DNA of 64,000 bases from Trichomonas vaginalis G3. Lineage: Eukaryota; Parabasalia; Trichomonadida; Trichomonadidae. The stretch is taken from positions 18,630,082 to 18,694,081 of the forward strand of contig NC_067207.1 in NCBI RefSeq assembly GCF_026262505.1, given 5' to 3'. A model generated the notes under the pieces. That model ran no database searches. It had not been told where the DNA came from and saw only the letters and a program-made list of their open reading frames with translations. How positions within the stretch are numbered: the stretch's first letter is position 1; each line of letters begins with the position of its first letter. This document shows positions 9,232 through 19,135 of the stretch, piece by piece. Made by a program: the position numbers and the translations under genes.

Positions 9232-10059
9232 ATGACAACATCAGAGAACACAACAACAGTTATAGTTCATGAAGCAATAAATGAAGAATACGAGTACATA
9301 CAATATAACAAACAGTTACGTCTCATTCGTTCTGTCAAAGATGACATGTACCAAATGCAAAGTATAATGAACGCTCTTCGTTCTACAAAGCAAGCATATC
9401 ATTGGTTTGAAAACCAACAGACAAAAGAACTTTTAGAAGAATTTCCTCATATGATTGCTTCCCTCGGAAAACCGAGGGAAGAGATTCCGTACGAAAATCG
9501 CAAGAATTTGGCTCCTGGTTTGAAAGGTTATTATGTTCATAGACTTTTAGTAAATGCTCTAGCAATGTGGGCTTCACCTCGTTATGCTTGTTATATTTTC
9601 ATGATGTTAGATGAACTATATAAAGCAGAACGTGGAGAGATGGAAAAGAAACTTCAAGCAAAAGATGAAGTCATTGAATCCAAAGACAAAAGCATACAGA
9701 AAAGAATACCACGTTCAGTACCAAAAGGAAAGGAAAAGAGTTATAAGTATATGATTTACGCTGAAGAGATGGAAAATGAAGAAGACAGAGATATGGTTAT
9801 GTTGCATTTAGTCAGAAGAAACAACAAGAGCTTTTATGACCTTGCTAAGATTTACAAATCTGACAGAAACTGGTTCTATCGTGAAAACTTACCGATTTCA
9901 ATGACACCGAATGAGCAAATAAAGGAAATTGTCAAAAATACTCTTCCTCAAACACACTATGACATCAAAGGTTGCACAATACTTACATTCAAAGAAGACT
10001 TACCATTGTTAAAGGAAAAAATAACAGAATATTTCGATAACTTCAAAGAGGAAGAATGA
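9232..10059 (+). CDS. KilA-N/BRO-like protein 2
   Basis: An open frame of 275 codons. Residues about 25-135 hold a diverged KilA-N-like domain (GLKGYYVHRLLVNALAMWAS, PRYACYIFMMLDELYKAE). A short coiled coil follows, then a C-terminal domain (KYMIYAEEMENEEDRDMVML, LVRRNNKSFYDLAK) of the type that follows KilA-N in poxvirus and other large-virus proteins. It probably binds DNA. It shares its upstream block with the first KilA-N gene, so the two may be co-regulated or descend from one duplication. Confidence 0.75.
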   Translation: MTTSENTTTVIVHEAINEEYEYIQYNKQLRLIRSVKDDMYQMQSIMNALRSTKQAYHWFENQQTKELLEEFPHMIASLGKPREEIPYENRKNLAPGLKGYYVHRLLVNALAMWASPRYACYIFMMLDELYKAERGEMEKKLQAKDEVIESKDKSIQKRIPRSVPKGKEKSYKYMIYAEEMENEEDRDMVMLHLVRRNNKSFYDLAKIYKSDRNWFYRENLPISMTPNEQIKEIVKNTLPQTHYDIKGCTILTFKEDLPLLKEKITEYFDNFKEEE

Positions 10060-10111
10060 AGTCACGACAACATTAACGAAGAAGTCACGACAACATTAAC
10101 GAAGAGAGAAT

Positions 10112-10172
10112 GAGGTGAAAAAACAGACCCAAAGGGTCAGAGCCGCAAAGCGGCTAGGTGACATCTCACCTC
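10112..10172. repeat. GAGGTGA/TCACCTC palindrome with a double hairpin inserted
   Basis: Arms GAGGTGA (10112) and TCACCTC (10166) flank a GC-rich double-hairpin element. The site lies between convergent genes (9232 plus, 10195 minus). Confidence 0.65.
10126..10155. repeat. double-hairpin element
   Basis: First hairpin GACCC-AAA-GGGTC, spacer AG, second hairpin AGCCGC-AAA-GCGGCT. Both stems are perfect. Intergenic. Confidence 0.8.
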
Positions 10173-10194
10173 TTCACCAAAAATATATTTTTGG

Positions 10195-10668
10195 TTAAAT
10201 AGCTTCAGGGTCAATTTCTTCAACCATTTCACTTCCTTCGTCAATGTCAATTGAAGCTTCTTCAACCTTTGGTAAGAATTTCTGTATAACATCTTTGTTC
10301 GTTATTGTCTTCAGAGATGAAGGATAATATTTCACAGATGTTTCACCCTTCTTATATTCTTTCTGTTCGGAAAGATTCATAGCAATACTGAAGAAGTCAA
10401 TGTTAGAGTTCTTTATGACAGTATAATGAGTATCTTTGACATTCACGAAGAAACCCTTTTGTTTCAAAACTACTGCTAACTCTTGTGAAGTATAACGTTT
10501 GCGGTCAATGACGATAGCTAATGGTCTGACATACTGACCAAACTTAGATTCTTTCACAAACTTCTTGTTAAAGATAACATTAACGTTTGAAGCATTATTG
10601 AACTCATTCTTGATGGCAGTAGCGAGAGCATTGTATGAAAAGAACTTGCAATCTTGCATGTGTTTCAT
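10195..10668 (-). CDS. hypothetical Maverick protein, 157 aa
   Basis: An open frame with a mixed alpha/beta pattern in the first 110 residues (VNVIFNKKFV, PLAIVIDRKRYTSQELAVVL, GFFVNVKDTHYTVIK) and an acidic tail ending EEIDPEAI. I do not recognise a family. It is divergent to the small gene at 10757, with an A+T-rich 88-bp spacer. Confidence 0.55.
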   Translation of the reverse strand: MKHMQDCKFFSYNALATAIKNEFNNASNVNVIFNKKFVKESKFGQYVRPLAIVIDRKRYTSQELAVVLKQKGFFVNVKDTHYTVIKNSNIDFFSIAMNLSEQKEYKKGETSVKYYPSSLKTITNKDVIQKFLPKVEEASIDIDEGSEMVEEIDPEAI

Positions 10669-10756
10669 TAAAATAAAAATATTAAATTATTTTGAAAAAT
10701 AACTTAAAAAAATGTAATCTAATTTTTCAAAAAATATTTTTTATCCGATAGAAAAG

Positions 10757-11077
10757 ATGACAGAAAAATTAACTTTTTACATAGCGCCAGACCCTTCTTG
10801 CCCACATCCTTTTAAGCCACAATATATAGACATAGAACTAAATAGAGAAAGCGAAATTCTACAAACAGAAGAAACATATAGAGACCTAGATAACGAAAAT
10901 GGATATGCGCTATTCTGGTTAGATTGTCCTTATGAAATGTATGAAAAAAAGGCTTTATATGAAGAATATAGAAAATATTGTTATGAAAACAATATAAGAC
11001 TAAGCTCTAGAGAAAAATTCTATGCTGGTATAAAACATCTTTTCGAAGTTCGGAATGGCAAATATAGAAAGAAATAA
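10757..11077 (+). CDS. small protein with a D5-type winged-helix-like tail
   Basis: 106 codons. The C-terminal part (ALYEEYRKYCYENNIRLSSR, EKFYAGIKHLFEVRNGKYRK) has the layout of the helix-turn-helix that closes D5-like primase-helicases: a Y..YC.EN segment, then S.. F..L and a basic end. The similarity is by eye and weak. The start is preceded by TTTTTTATCCGATAGAAAAG, which recurs upstream of the minus-strand gene ending near 50010. Confidence 0.45.
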   Translation: MTEKLTFYIAPDPSCPHPFKPQYIDIELNRESEILQTEETYRDLDNENGYALFWLDCPYEMYEKKALYEEYRKYCYENNIRLSSREKFYAGIKHLFEVRNGKYRKK

Positions 11078-11127
11078 TTTTTCTAAGTTTATTTTTCAAA
11101 AAATATTTTTTTTATTTCCTACTAAAG

Positions 11128-11811
11128 ATGTATCGGAAGTTGTCTAAGTTAGAACACTCGGAAATAAAACAACTTCTTACAGAAGCTAATATAGATGTTG
11201 CAAAGCATTACACAACAAACAAAAAGGCACTCGCTGACTTCATTAAAGACTATAATGGTGTAATAAGTTATGATAGAATTCATGAGTTCATAAAGCCGCA
11301 ACGCGGCGAGGACGAAGTCCATGCAAGAGCATTTCCTTTAAATGACGTTGCTATTGACTTATATCATAGACGTTCAGTACCACATGAAGTAAGAAGAGAA
11401 ATGTTTGACATAACAAATGCAAACGTTGGTGAAACAAGAAGAGCTGTACCTCATGAAGTAAGAAGAGAAATGTTTGACATAACAAAGCCGCATGACGGCG
11501 CGGGCGTAGCCCATGCAAACGTTGGTGAAACACGAAAGAGAGACGACACACTGAAACAACAGAGAAGAGAGATGTTTAAAAGTGCTATAGAACAAGTTCG
11601 TAAAGCTAACGATGTCATTCGTTCCATTGACGACAAACCAAAAGAAGGTGAGAGATGGTTAAAGAAAGATGAAGAGAATAGGAAGAGAAATGTGAAGTCA
11701 GGCAATAGACTCATTGACTTTAACATCGAAGCTTTAGATGAACCAAACAGAGACTACTTACACAAACATTTCGGTAAGGTTTTCATGAGACTCTTAGAGA
11801 AATTAAAATAA
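11128..11811 (+). CDS. repeat-bearing basic protein upstream of PolB
   Basis: An open frame of 227 codons. The N-terminus (residues 1-55) is helical and could be a SAP-like domain. Residues about 85-135 hold two copies of a segment with VPHEVRREMFDIT and NVGETR. The C-terminal part is charged. Two 27-bp double-hairpin elements are translated in frame within it (11295 and 11487). The second is absent from the matching point of the first repeat copy, so it was gained after the internal duplication or lost from one copy. Function unknown. It may form a unit with the polymerase downstream. Confidence 0.6.
   Translation: MYRKLSKLEHSEIKQLLTEANIDVAKHYTTNKKALADFIKDYNGVISYDRIHEFIKPQRGEDEVHARAFPLNDVAIDLYHRRSVPHEVRREMFDITNANVGETRRAVPHEVRREMFDITKPHDGAGVAHANVGETRKRDDTLKQQRREMFKSAIEQVRKANDVIRSIDDKPKEGERWLKKDEENRKRNVKSGNRLIDFNIEALDEPNRDYLHKHFGKVFMRLLEKLK
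11295..11321. repeat. 27-bp double-hairpin element in coding sequence
   Basis: GCCGC-AAC-GCGGC, spacer GA, GGAC-GAA-GTCC, then A. It follows AAA and precedes TGC, the same flanks as the copy at 11487. It is nine codons long and keeps the frame. Confidence 0.85.
11487..11513. repeat. 27-bp double-hairpin element with empty-site partner
   Basis: GCCG-CATGA-CGGC, spacer GC, GGGC-GTA-GCCC, then A. The surrounding repeat reads ATAACAAA/TGCAAACG without the element at about 11411-11426 and with it here. This gives a clean 27-bp boundary and no obvious target duplication. Confidence 0.85.
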
Positions 11812-11828
11812 ACTCACAACAGAGATGG

Positions 11829-14800
11829 ATGGTATGTTATAAACTTGGTGGAAAGTATGAATGTTCTACGTTAAACCTCAATAATATTGGAACATTACTA
11901 CATCAGCTCTTGAAGGAGAACTTTATATCAGAGATAGAAGCAAATGCTGCAGGTATTGTTGAAATGCACTATGACTTCTTCTTGACAAACATAAAGAATC
12001 TTACCGAAATAAAGATGTATGATTTAACAGAATATGAAGGCTTAACGATGTCAGATGTAAAGAAAGGCAAACCAAAAAAGAGACCATATAGAGATGAAAG
12101 CACACTGACAAATGACAGAAAATTTTGGAAGCTCTTAACAAACAGGAGAAACAGATATAGACTTTTGGAAGAAATGGTGAAAAGAAGTTTTATAAGAAGA
12201 GAAGCGGTCAGTTCTGGAAGTATCTTTGCACATTACCTATAAATCTTGAACGCTACCAAATCTTCAATGAACTGAACAAAAGAACTGCAACACTTATGAC
12301 AGAGGACAATTGTTTCGTTTATGCTTGCATTCAGGCTGGAGTAAATGAAGAAACTATTGACCACATGAGAGAAGTCATTCGTGTTAGAGACTTTCCTCAA
12401 AGTAAAGTACAAGAAATTTCTGACGCAACAGGTATATCATTTAATGTTACCATTGGTTATTTCAATGACTCAAGACATAATGAAATAAAGAGATATATAC
12501 CAAAAGAATGCGAAACTGTTAGAACTATTGACTTACTTCTTGTTGAAGACCACTACATGCTAAATGAAAGATTACCAATGACAACATACTTCATTCGAAA
12601 CTATAAAGAAATTCTCAAAGCTTGTGGTGGAATGAACATTGAGAAACAGATGAAGATTTATACAAAGAGAGAAGATAAATATGTAGTTCGTTATGATAGA
12701 ACAACACCGTTATGGGATGTTATGAAAACATTGTGGGAGTGCAAATATTTCGAACCTATTTCTTATGGAGAACTTTTCACATATACTACTGACTTATATA
12801 AACAGAACCTTGCACCATTTAAAGATTTGACATATGCTCCAAAGTATTGTGTACAACTGAAGAAGAAAGCAGAGTCAAAAGAAGTAAATAAAGCTAAATG
12901 TAAATTCATTCCTGAGCACGTTTTCTTTGCTGACTTTGAGTGTAGTACGGATGGCTTTCATAAAGCTTTTAACATCTGTTATGACAGTGAAGATGGTTCA
13001 GTGAGTGAAAGCATATGGGGTCAAAACTGTGCAACAGAATTTTTGGAAAGACTTCCTGACAAGAGTTTAATATATTTTCACAACCTCAGTTATGACATAA
13101 ACTTCATCTTAAGACACATGACAGAAGTGAAAGGAACTCCCATCATTAAAGGTTCACGAACAATGCAAATAACTGGTTTATATAAAGGACGGGCAATTAT
13201 TATAAAAGACTCTTACAGTGTTATAAATAAGAAGCTTAAACTATTTCCTGCTATGTTTAACTTACAAACAGGACCGAAAGAAGTATTTCCATATAACTAC
13301 TACAGCAGTGTTTTGTTAGCAAATGACAACAGAACTGGTGTCATTTCTGAAGCATGTAAGTTTATCCATGATGCAGATACATTTATGAAAACATAGATTC
13401 CATCAAAGGTTGCAGAATAGATGAGAACCACTTCGACTTAGAAAAATATAGCACGTTTTACTGCAAACAAGATGTAAGAATTTTAAGAGAAGGTTTTGTA
13501 AAGTTCCGCAATGACTTATTGAAAGAGTTTGATTTAAACGTTTATGACTACGTTAGTATTTGTTCAATTGCTAACAAATTGTTTGAGAACAGAGTATACT
13601 TCCCGAATGGAAATCTTTATGACCTCTCAAATAAACCAAGAGAATTTATTTCGAGATGCATTCAAGGTGGAAGATGTATGTTGTCAGATAACATGAAACA
13701 AAAGAGCAAAAAGAAACTCATTGCTGACTTCGACACTGTTTCATTATATCCTTCAGCTATAGCAAGACTTTATACTTTAGAAGGTATTCCAAAAGTATTG
13801 AAGGATGAGATGTTAAGCACAGAGTATCTCATGAGACATTTATTCGATGATGACCAAAAGGAACCCATTGGTGAAAAGTTTATGTCTGGCTTCTTTGTTC
13901 TCATTAAGATAACAGAGATTGGTATACCCAGACACTTTCATTTAATAGTTTGCGACCCTGAACTAAATCCAGAACTTAACGTTCCAAGAAGTTCAAACAC
14001 TTGCTGTCTCATGTATGTTGACCATATAACATTACAAGACCTCATAAAATATCAAGGTGTCAAATGTGAAGTGTTGCAAGGATACTATTACGATGGAAAC
14101 AGAGATATGAGAATAAGAGATGAAGTAAAGAAGTTGTTTGAGTTAAGGTTAAAGTATAAGAAAGAAGGAAACCCCTTACAAGAAATTATAAAACTCATTC
14201 TGAACAGCATTTATGGCAAAACTATTCTATCTCCTATTGAGTCAAAAATAACCATAGTAAATGACAAAGATGCTATAAGATATGCTATAAGAAATTACAA
14301 CCATATAGTGAAGTTCGAAGGTTTGGATGGTTCAGATAAAACTATTTTCAAGCTAACGAAAAGCATTTGCAGACACTTTAACTTCTGTCCACTTGGTGTT
14401 AATATTCTGTCTATGTCAAAACGTATTATGAATGAAGTATTCTGTACTGCAGAGGACATGGGACTTCAAATCTTTTACCAGGATACCGACAGTATGCACT
14501 TATATAATGAAGACATCCCAAAGCTTGCAGCAGAGTTTAAGAAGAGATATGGTCGCGAACTTATAGGAAAGAACCTTGGTCAATTTCATAGCGACTTTGC
14601 AGAAATAACACCTGGAAAACAAAGTTTAGCTTATAAAAGTATTTTCTGTGGAAAGAAGACCTACATAGACTTACTCACTAACGATTTAAATGAAGTTGCA
14701 TTTCACTGCAGAATGAAAGGCGTGAAGCAAGATGTTATTGCTTTAACCGCTAATGAAATGTTTCCTGAAGCTATACAATGCTATTACAATGAAGATAAGA

Positions 14801-14988
14801 ACATTCACATACCTGTTGGAACATATGACAAAGACTCTGAGTTCAGTTTAATGAAACTTTACAAAGCACTTTATGATGGTCAAGAGATTGCATTCGACTT
14901 ATGTAAGTCATGTCAACCTTGCTTTGCTGAAAAGTTCAACTTTTCAATAACGACTAAAACAAGCTTTATTCGTAAGTTGAAGTTCTGA
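11829..14988 (+). pseudogene. protein-primed family B DNA polymerase region (PolB), broken
   Basis: The region encodes the Maverick replicative polymerase. An N-terminal part typical of Polinton PolB (EDNCFVYACIQAG) is followed by the 3'-5' exonuclease motifs FADFEC, FHNLSYDINF and YCKQDVRIL. Then come the polymerase motifs DFDTVSLYPSAI (A), LILNSIYGKT (B) and YQDTDSMHLY (C). Protein-primed enzymes of this type copy linear elements from their ends. The region looks broken in a few places. The E2 polymerase (41048-43200) is from a clearly different lineage. Confidence 0.88.
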
Positions 14989-14993
14989 GGTCA

Positions 14994-15019
14994 TGGGCTT
15001 CGCCCTTGCCGCTAGCGGC
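14994..15019. repeat. double-hairpin element after PolB (inverted orientation)
   Basis: Read on the minus strand: GCCGC-TA-GCGGC, spacer AA, GGGC-GAA-GCCC, then A and TG. This is the same architecture as the copies at 11295 and 11487, in the opposite orientation, just downstream of the PolB stop. Confidence 0.82.
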
Positions 15020-15097
15020 TTATTTTTGTCAGCAATGAGGTCATGAATGAGGTCATGAATGAGGTCATTCGTGATAAAAATAAAGCTAGCGTAGATT

Positions 15098-15955
15098 TTA
15101 CAATACTGCGATGGTAGAGTTTAAGAGTTGTGCTTCAATGTAGAGACAGTCCTTATGGTCTGGAGGCAAGAACACTGGACATTTATGGTCATGAGTGGAG
15201 AACATGTCTATCCAAAACTCACGATTGAAGCCAGTTAATTTATAGTATTTAGGGTTAGGAAGTGGTGAAGTTCTTGTATGACCAATGAACTCATTTTCAA
15301 CTCCCTTACTTAAGTTTGAATATAATATAGCTTGCTTTCTATCCCAAATGCCAGGTGTTACAATCTTTGAAAATTCATTTTTCCTCGGAAGCATTGCATC
15401 ATAATTGAAAACATTCTTAAAATCATCACTTGGTTCAGAGATTTGAAACCTTATACGTAATGGATTTTTTTTCTCTTTAGCGACTTCATTGAATGGTGAG
15501 AATACAATGAATTGACAGTCATGAGTTCCATCTTCATTTTCATTAAATTCATAATGAAAGTCTATAAGTTGTGGCTGACTACCTTCTTCTTTCAGTTGTG
15601 CAAGAAACTCACGTAAAGGCTGTAAAGTTTGTACTTCAATGTTGAACTTTTTCTCGAACATCTCATTAAATGAAATCATACATTGCAACAATGTTGTATC
15701 GTCTTTAAAGTATTTGTATATGTGAATGTTTTGGGCGCTTAAAGACTGTTCGTCATTTTCTATCTCGACTTGAAGTATAAAGTCAACCTTTCTGAAAGCA
15801 CGTGTTATATACATAGATGTTATGCCAATGTACTTCTCTTCATTTATGTTCACAATCCAGTCTGTTGGAAACTTAAACGTTACTCTGTTCCCCTTTATTT
15901 TGACGTCAGGGTTTTCACTACTGAACGCAACAGATAAAGGTATTTGTCTATACAT
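15098..15955 (-). CDS. capsid-associated protein candidate (penton-like?), 285 aa
   Basis: An open frame rich in beta-strand patterns. The C-terminal part (AILYSNLSKGVENEFIGHTR, YYKLTGFNREFWIDMF, VFLPPDHKDCLYIEAQLL) has the order of features I associate with penton-like minor capsid proteins of Polintons. The gene region 20820-21669 shows the same order (VHASFS, FQVWFTT, IIPLYHAFYLELSF), so the two may be distant paralogues. Its start lies next to the basic protein gene at 15895-16251. The assignment is tentative. Confidence 0.45.
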   Translation of the reverse strand: MYRQIPLSVAFSSENPDVKIKGNRVTFKFPTDWIVNINEEKYIGITSMYITRAFRKVDFILQVEIENDEQSLSAQNIHIYKYFKDDTTLLQCMISFNEMFEKKFNIEVQTLQPLREFLAQLKEEGSQPQLIDFHYEFNENEDGTHDCQFIVFSPFNEVAKEKKNPLRIRFQISEPSDDFKNVFNYDAMLPRKNEFSKIVTPGIWDRKQAILYSNLSKGVENEFIGHTRTSPLPNPKYYKLTGFNREFWIDMFSTHDHKCPVFLPPDHKDCLYIEAQLLNSTIAVL

Positions 15956-16251
15956 TTAGTTTGGATAAAAATAAACCATTTACTCTTTCTTTGCTTCAGC
16001 TTCCTTTGCTTTTTGTTCTTCTTTGCTTCAGCTTCTTCTCTAGCTTTCTTTGCCAGCAAACGTGGGTTCTTTTGTCTTCCAGCAGCTAATGCAGCAAGTT
16101 GTTTTTCACTAAGTTTTCTCTTTGGTCTCTCTGGCTTTTGTTCTTGTTTTTGTTCCTTCAGTTCGGATAAAATTTGCTCACGAATTTCTTTCTTCAATGC
16201 TTCAACATCTATGACCCCTTGGGTCTTGTCCGTAGGGCTTGTCTGAGTCAT
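15895..16251 (-). CDS. small Lys-rich basic protein
   Basis: 118 codons: an acidic helical N-terminus, then a strongly basic middle (RPKRKLSEKQLAALAAGRQK) of a type common in Polintons and large DNA viruses, probably binding nucleic acid in the particle. The 3' end overlaps the start of the capsid-associated gene. A double-hairpin element (16213-16237) encodes residues near the N-terminus. Confidence 0.55.
   Translation of the reverse strand: MTQTSPTDKTQGVIDVEALKKEIREQILSELKEQKQEQKPERPKRKLSEKQLAALAAGRQKNPRLLAKKAREEAEAKKNKKQRKLKQRKSKWFIFIQTKCIDKYLYLLRSVVKTLTSK
16213..16237. repeat. double-hairpin element in the basic protein gene
   Basis: GACCC-CTT-GGGTC, spacer TTGT with stem 2 GTCC-GTA-GGGC overlapping its end (one G-T pair). 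It keeps the 13 + 2 + 11 bp architecture and is in frame. Confidence 0.65.
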
Positions 16252-16296
16252 TTGACTGTAGATAAAAAACTAAATTAAAACTTTAACCGATGTAAA
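16252..16296. promoter_or_regulatory. 45-bp divergent intergenic spacer
   Basis: The spacer separates the divergent ATGs at 16251 (minus) and 16297 (plus). It contains TAGATAAAAAAC, which read from the minus side is the TTTTTTATC start-proximal motif. Confidence 0.4.
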
Positions 16297-16728
16297 ATGA
16301 GCTTGTCAAAATCAGAGCGAGAGTCTATTATATTAAATGACGCAAGAGGAATACAACATCCTTTCTATTACGTAAGTCAGAGTAAAGATGGTAAAATATA
16401 CGTAAGAAAAAGAAAGGTTCCATTAGCGAATACAGAGAGCGACAACATTAAGGTGCATAGCAAGGGCGAAGCCACGAAGCCCATATAAAACCTTCTGTTC
16501 AAACTGAAAAGTCAATAGAACAAGAAGAAAAGAAGCCAGATGTTCTTTCAATAACGAACCAAGAGCTTATTGCAAAGTTCGTGAATTTCATTGAAAAGCA
16601 AACCGAGTCAAAGAACCCTGACCCGCCAGTGAAAGAAGTCGAGACAAAAGAGAATGTACAGTTCATTGAAAATGTCAAGAAACAACTTCCACCACGAATG
16701 CCAAGAAGAAGAGTGAGAATAATGAAGT
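16297..16728 (+). pseudogene. small Maverick gene, probable relative of 40433-41017, broken
   Basis: The N-terminal codons (SKSERESIILNDARGIQHPF, then YYVSQSKDGKIYVRKRK) match in layout the E2 protein at 40433 (EEKNSIIESARSGNTNPNYK, VTFHRNGTASISKKK). The rest is charged and ends in an Arg-rich tail. A decayed double-hairpin sequence (GGGCGAAGCC) lies at 16464-16482. Function unknown; by position it is a small virion or DNA-packing protein. Confidence 0.45.
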
Positions 16729-16757
16729 AAATAGATATTTTTATCTGAAGTAAATAC

Positions 16758-18337
16758 ATGCAGAACGAACAGTTAAACGAATTTACTCCAGCAGAGCATA
16801 TTCATCAGATTCGCTCATATTTCGATATCATAGACAATGCAGTTCAAATTGGTGACACTAATAGAAAATATTCTGACGCAAAGATTCCATCACAACCTGG
16901 AACTGCTAAAGATAACACATGGGTAACATTCAATCTCTCACCTCCTGGTGAAAATATGTTGGACCTTTACAATACATTCATTACGTATAAAATGGAAGGT
17001 CAATTTATTGTAGATAAAGAAATTGGTTCAGGTTCCAAAAAACAAACCCACCAGGATTTTGGATTGGTTTCGATGACGCTTTCTATGCAGTTGCTGGATA
17101 TCAAATCCTTGCAAATGGTCGTATCGTATATTCTCAAGACAACGCAAGAGAAGAAGCATATATAACTTCAAACTCACAAACTACCGAACAAATAAAGAAA
17201 GTAGATGTTTTCTCAAAGACTCGACATGAAGATGTATGGAGTCATTCGGGAACATGCAGAACAGGACAAATTGTTAGTGGTCCAATTACAGCAGGAAAAT
17301 CATTTGATTTTAAGCTTCGTTTAAGAATTCCTGTTAGAAGATTCCTTCCATTAGAAGCTATTCGATTTATTCCAGCTTTTGCAGGAAACATTCAGCTTAA
17401 AGTAAAGTTCAGTAGCGACGCCTTACAATGCACATCTATATCTGTAAATGATATCATTGCTTTCAATCCAACTCTTAAAGTTGCATTTGCTTCAGATTCA
17501 AATCCACCGACAAATAAATTTGTTCCATGGAATGAACCATTCACTATGATAACGAAGGCAGTAGAAGCTAGTGGAACAGTTACTATTACAACTGTAAACC
17601 AGCAACTATTTCGAACAAAGATGGATTTTAATGAATGTTTCATTCATCCAAAGTCATTCTCTTTAGACCCTAACATTTATACAGAACTTGTAGAACATTA
17701 TACAAACGAGGCTTTATGTTTTCCTGTTAAAGTTATGGATTGGATTCCTATGGACGGTTCATTCTCAAAGAATACAGATAGTTCAAGTGCAACATTTACA
17801 GCAGCTTATACGCCTATTAATGTTAAAAGTATTTGGGCACTATTTAGAAAGAAAGACAACTATTATGTTAATTTTGAGAACCCTAAGTTTAAATATCTTC
17901 AGCTTTCCATGGGAGCTTATGGAAATATGCCTGCAGAACCTGAAAAATCATATGGACCTGTATTTTATGAAATGGTTGCGAACGCTTGCAATACAAACAA
18001 TGATATGATAGGATTTAATGAAGATGTTATGAGGTCATTGGTGGATGATGGTAGTGTGGAACATAAATGGGATAGCTATGACAACACACATTTCTTATGT
18101 GGTTTTCCAACAGAAGTGGACTTTTGCTTCCAGCAAGGTCAAACATCTACTGCTCCAATAACATACAAATTGTCTGTTAAAGGACCTATTGAACTAGCAA
18201 CTGAAAATGTACCAAAGCCACTTATTGGATTTATGAGGGATTGTTGCTTTGCCATTCAGGTGCGTGCTAATGGCATCCCCATAATAAGATTAGATGACTA
18301 TAACTTAGCACGGACGACAGTGAGGAATAAAGGATGA
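16758..18337 (+). pseudogene. major capsid protein candidate (double jelly-roll type), E1, broken
   Basis: The region encodes a long beta-rich protein. It has features like those of the capsid region of E2 (53577-55041): an N-terminal block with ENMLDLYNTFITYKMEG, then LRIPVRRFLPLEAIRFIPAF, comparable with VPLSSFLIFRFLRYLPNW in E2, and a C-terminal part with FPTEVDFCFQQGQ and FMRDCCFAIQVRANG. Size (about 520 codons) and position among the other virion genes fit a double jelly-roll major capsid. The assignment rests on pattern and context. Confidence 0.6.
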
Positions 18338-18360
18338 ACGTTTATTTTTAAAGCTTATAA

Positions 18361-18830
18361 ATGAGTTCTTCATCAAGCTCTCGTGAACCTTCACCATCTA
18401 TGAAACAAACTTTACCAAACGATTATGGAGCACCTATTGAATATTTCTTACGAGCTGCACAATGGCAAAGAGCAGTCTCACCAAGGTTAGGTGTTCCACC
18501 AGCTCCTGTCAAAAATAGCATTTGGTCAAGTCCTTATATAAAATATGGTCTCCCACTAGGTTTGCTAGCTACAGCAGGAGCAGTTATGATGTTGAAAAGA
18601 AATAAAGCAAATGTTATAAATAATACTGAAGTAGCTGAAGTTAAACAAACTCCAACACCATTCGCAAAACCAACGTCAAACCAACGCCTTCACAAACAAC
18701 ACCTTCAATGACTCCTGAACCTATGGAAGTACAAACTCCTGTTCAAAAGTCAACTCCTAAACCGACTCCAACATTTAAACCAGAACCTACTCCTCAAATA
18801 AATCGTAAAACTCCTGCGTTTCCTTACTGA
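18361..18830 (+). pseudogene. small membrane protein with Pro-rich tail, probably broken
   Basis: A Ser-rich start (MSSSSSSREPSPS) is followed by a predicted membrane helix around residues 62-80 (YIKYGLPLGLLATAGAVMML), then a basic patch and a Pro/Thr-rich region that continues to about 18830 (QTPTP repeats). One membrane pass next to capsid genes suggests a minor virion membrane protein. No family recognised. Confidence 0.5.
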
Positions 18831-18876
18831 AAAAATAACGTTATTTTTATTTATATTGAAATTTTATTTGATTGAA

Positions 18877-19119
18877 ATGACGACTAAAGTCACTGAAGCA
18901 ATGAAACAAAAGTTTTTGGTAGAATACATTAAATCAGGAGCGGTTCCAGAAGGTTTTTACGTTCATACTATGAAGGATGGTAGAGTTCAGTTTAGAAAGA
19001 TAAAGCAACCATTAGATAGAGAAGGTATATTAAGGAAGATTAAACTTCATGAGGACAACATTGCTGAACTTAGGAAGAAGTTAGAAGAGTTGGATAAAGC
19101 AGACGACAGTGAGTTATAA
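18877..19119 (+). CDS. small charged protein, 80 aa
   Basis: I chose the start at 18877 (MTTKVTEAMKQ) over 18856 because the hydrophobic extension looks like translated leader. The layout is FYVHTMKDGRVQFRKIKQ followed by a coiled coil (LHEDNIAELRKKLEELD). The short DG-turn hairpin resembles that in 16297 and 40433, so the three may form a small family. Function unknown. Confidence 0.5.
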   Translation: MTTKVTEAMKQKFLVEYIKSGAVPEGFYVHTMKDGRVQFRKIKQPLDREGILRKIKLHEDNIAELRKKLEELDKADDSEL

Positions 19120-19135
19120 AGCAATGAATTCAACA

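Noticed and set aside
10126-10155. Double hairpin as a Rho-independent terminator
   Set aside because: No U tract follows, the host is a eukaryote, and copies occur inside open frames.
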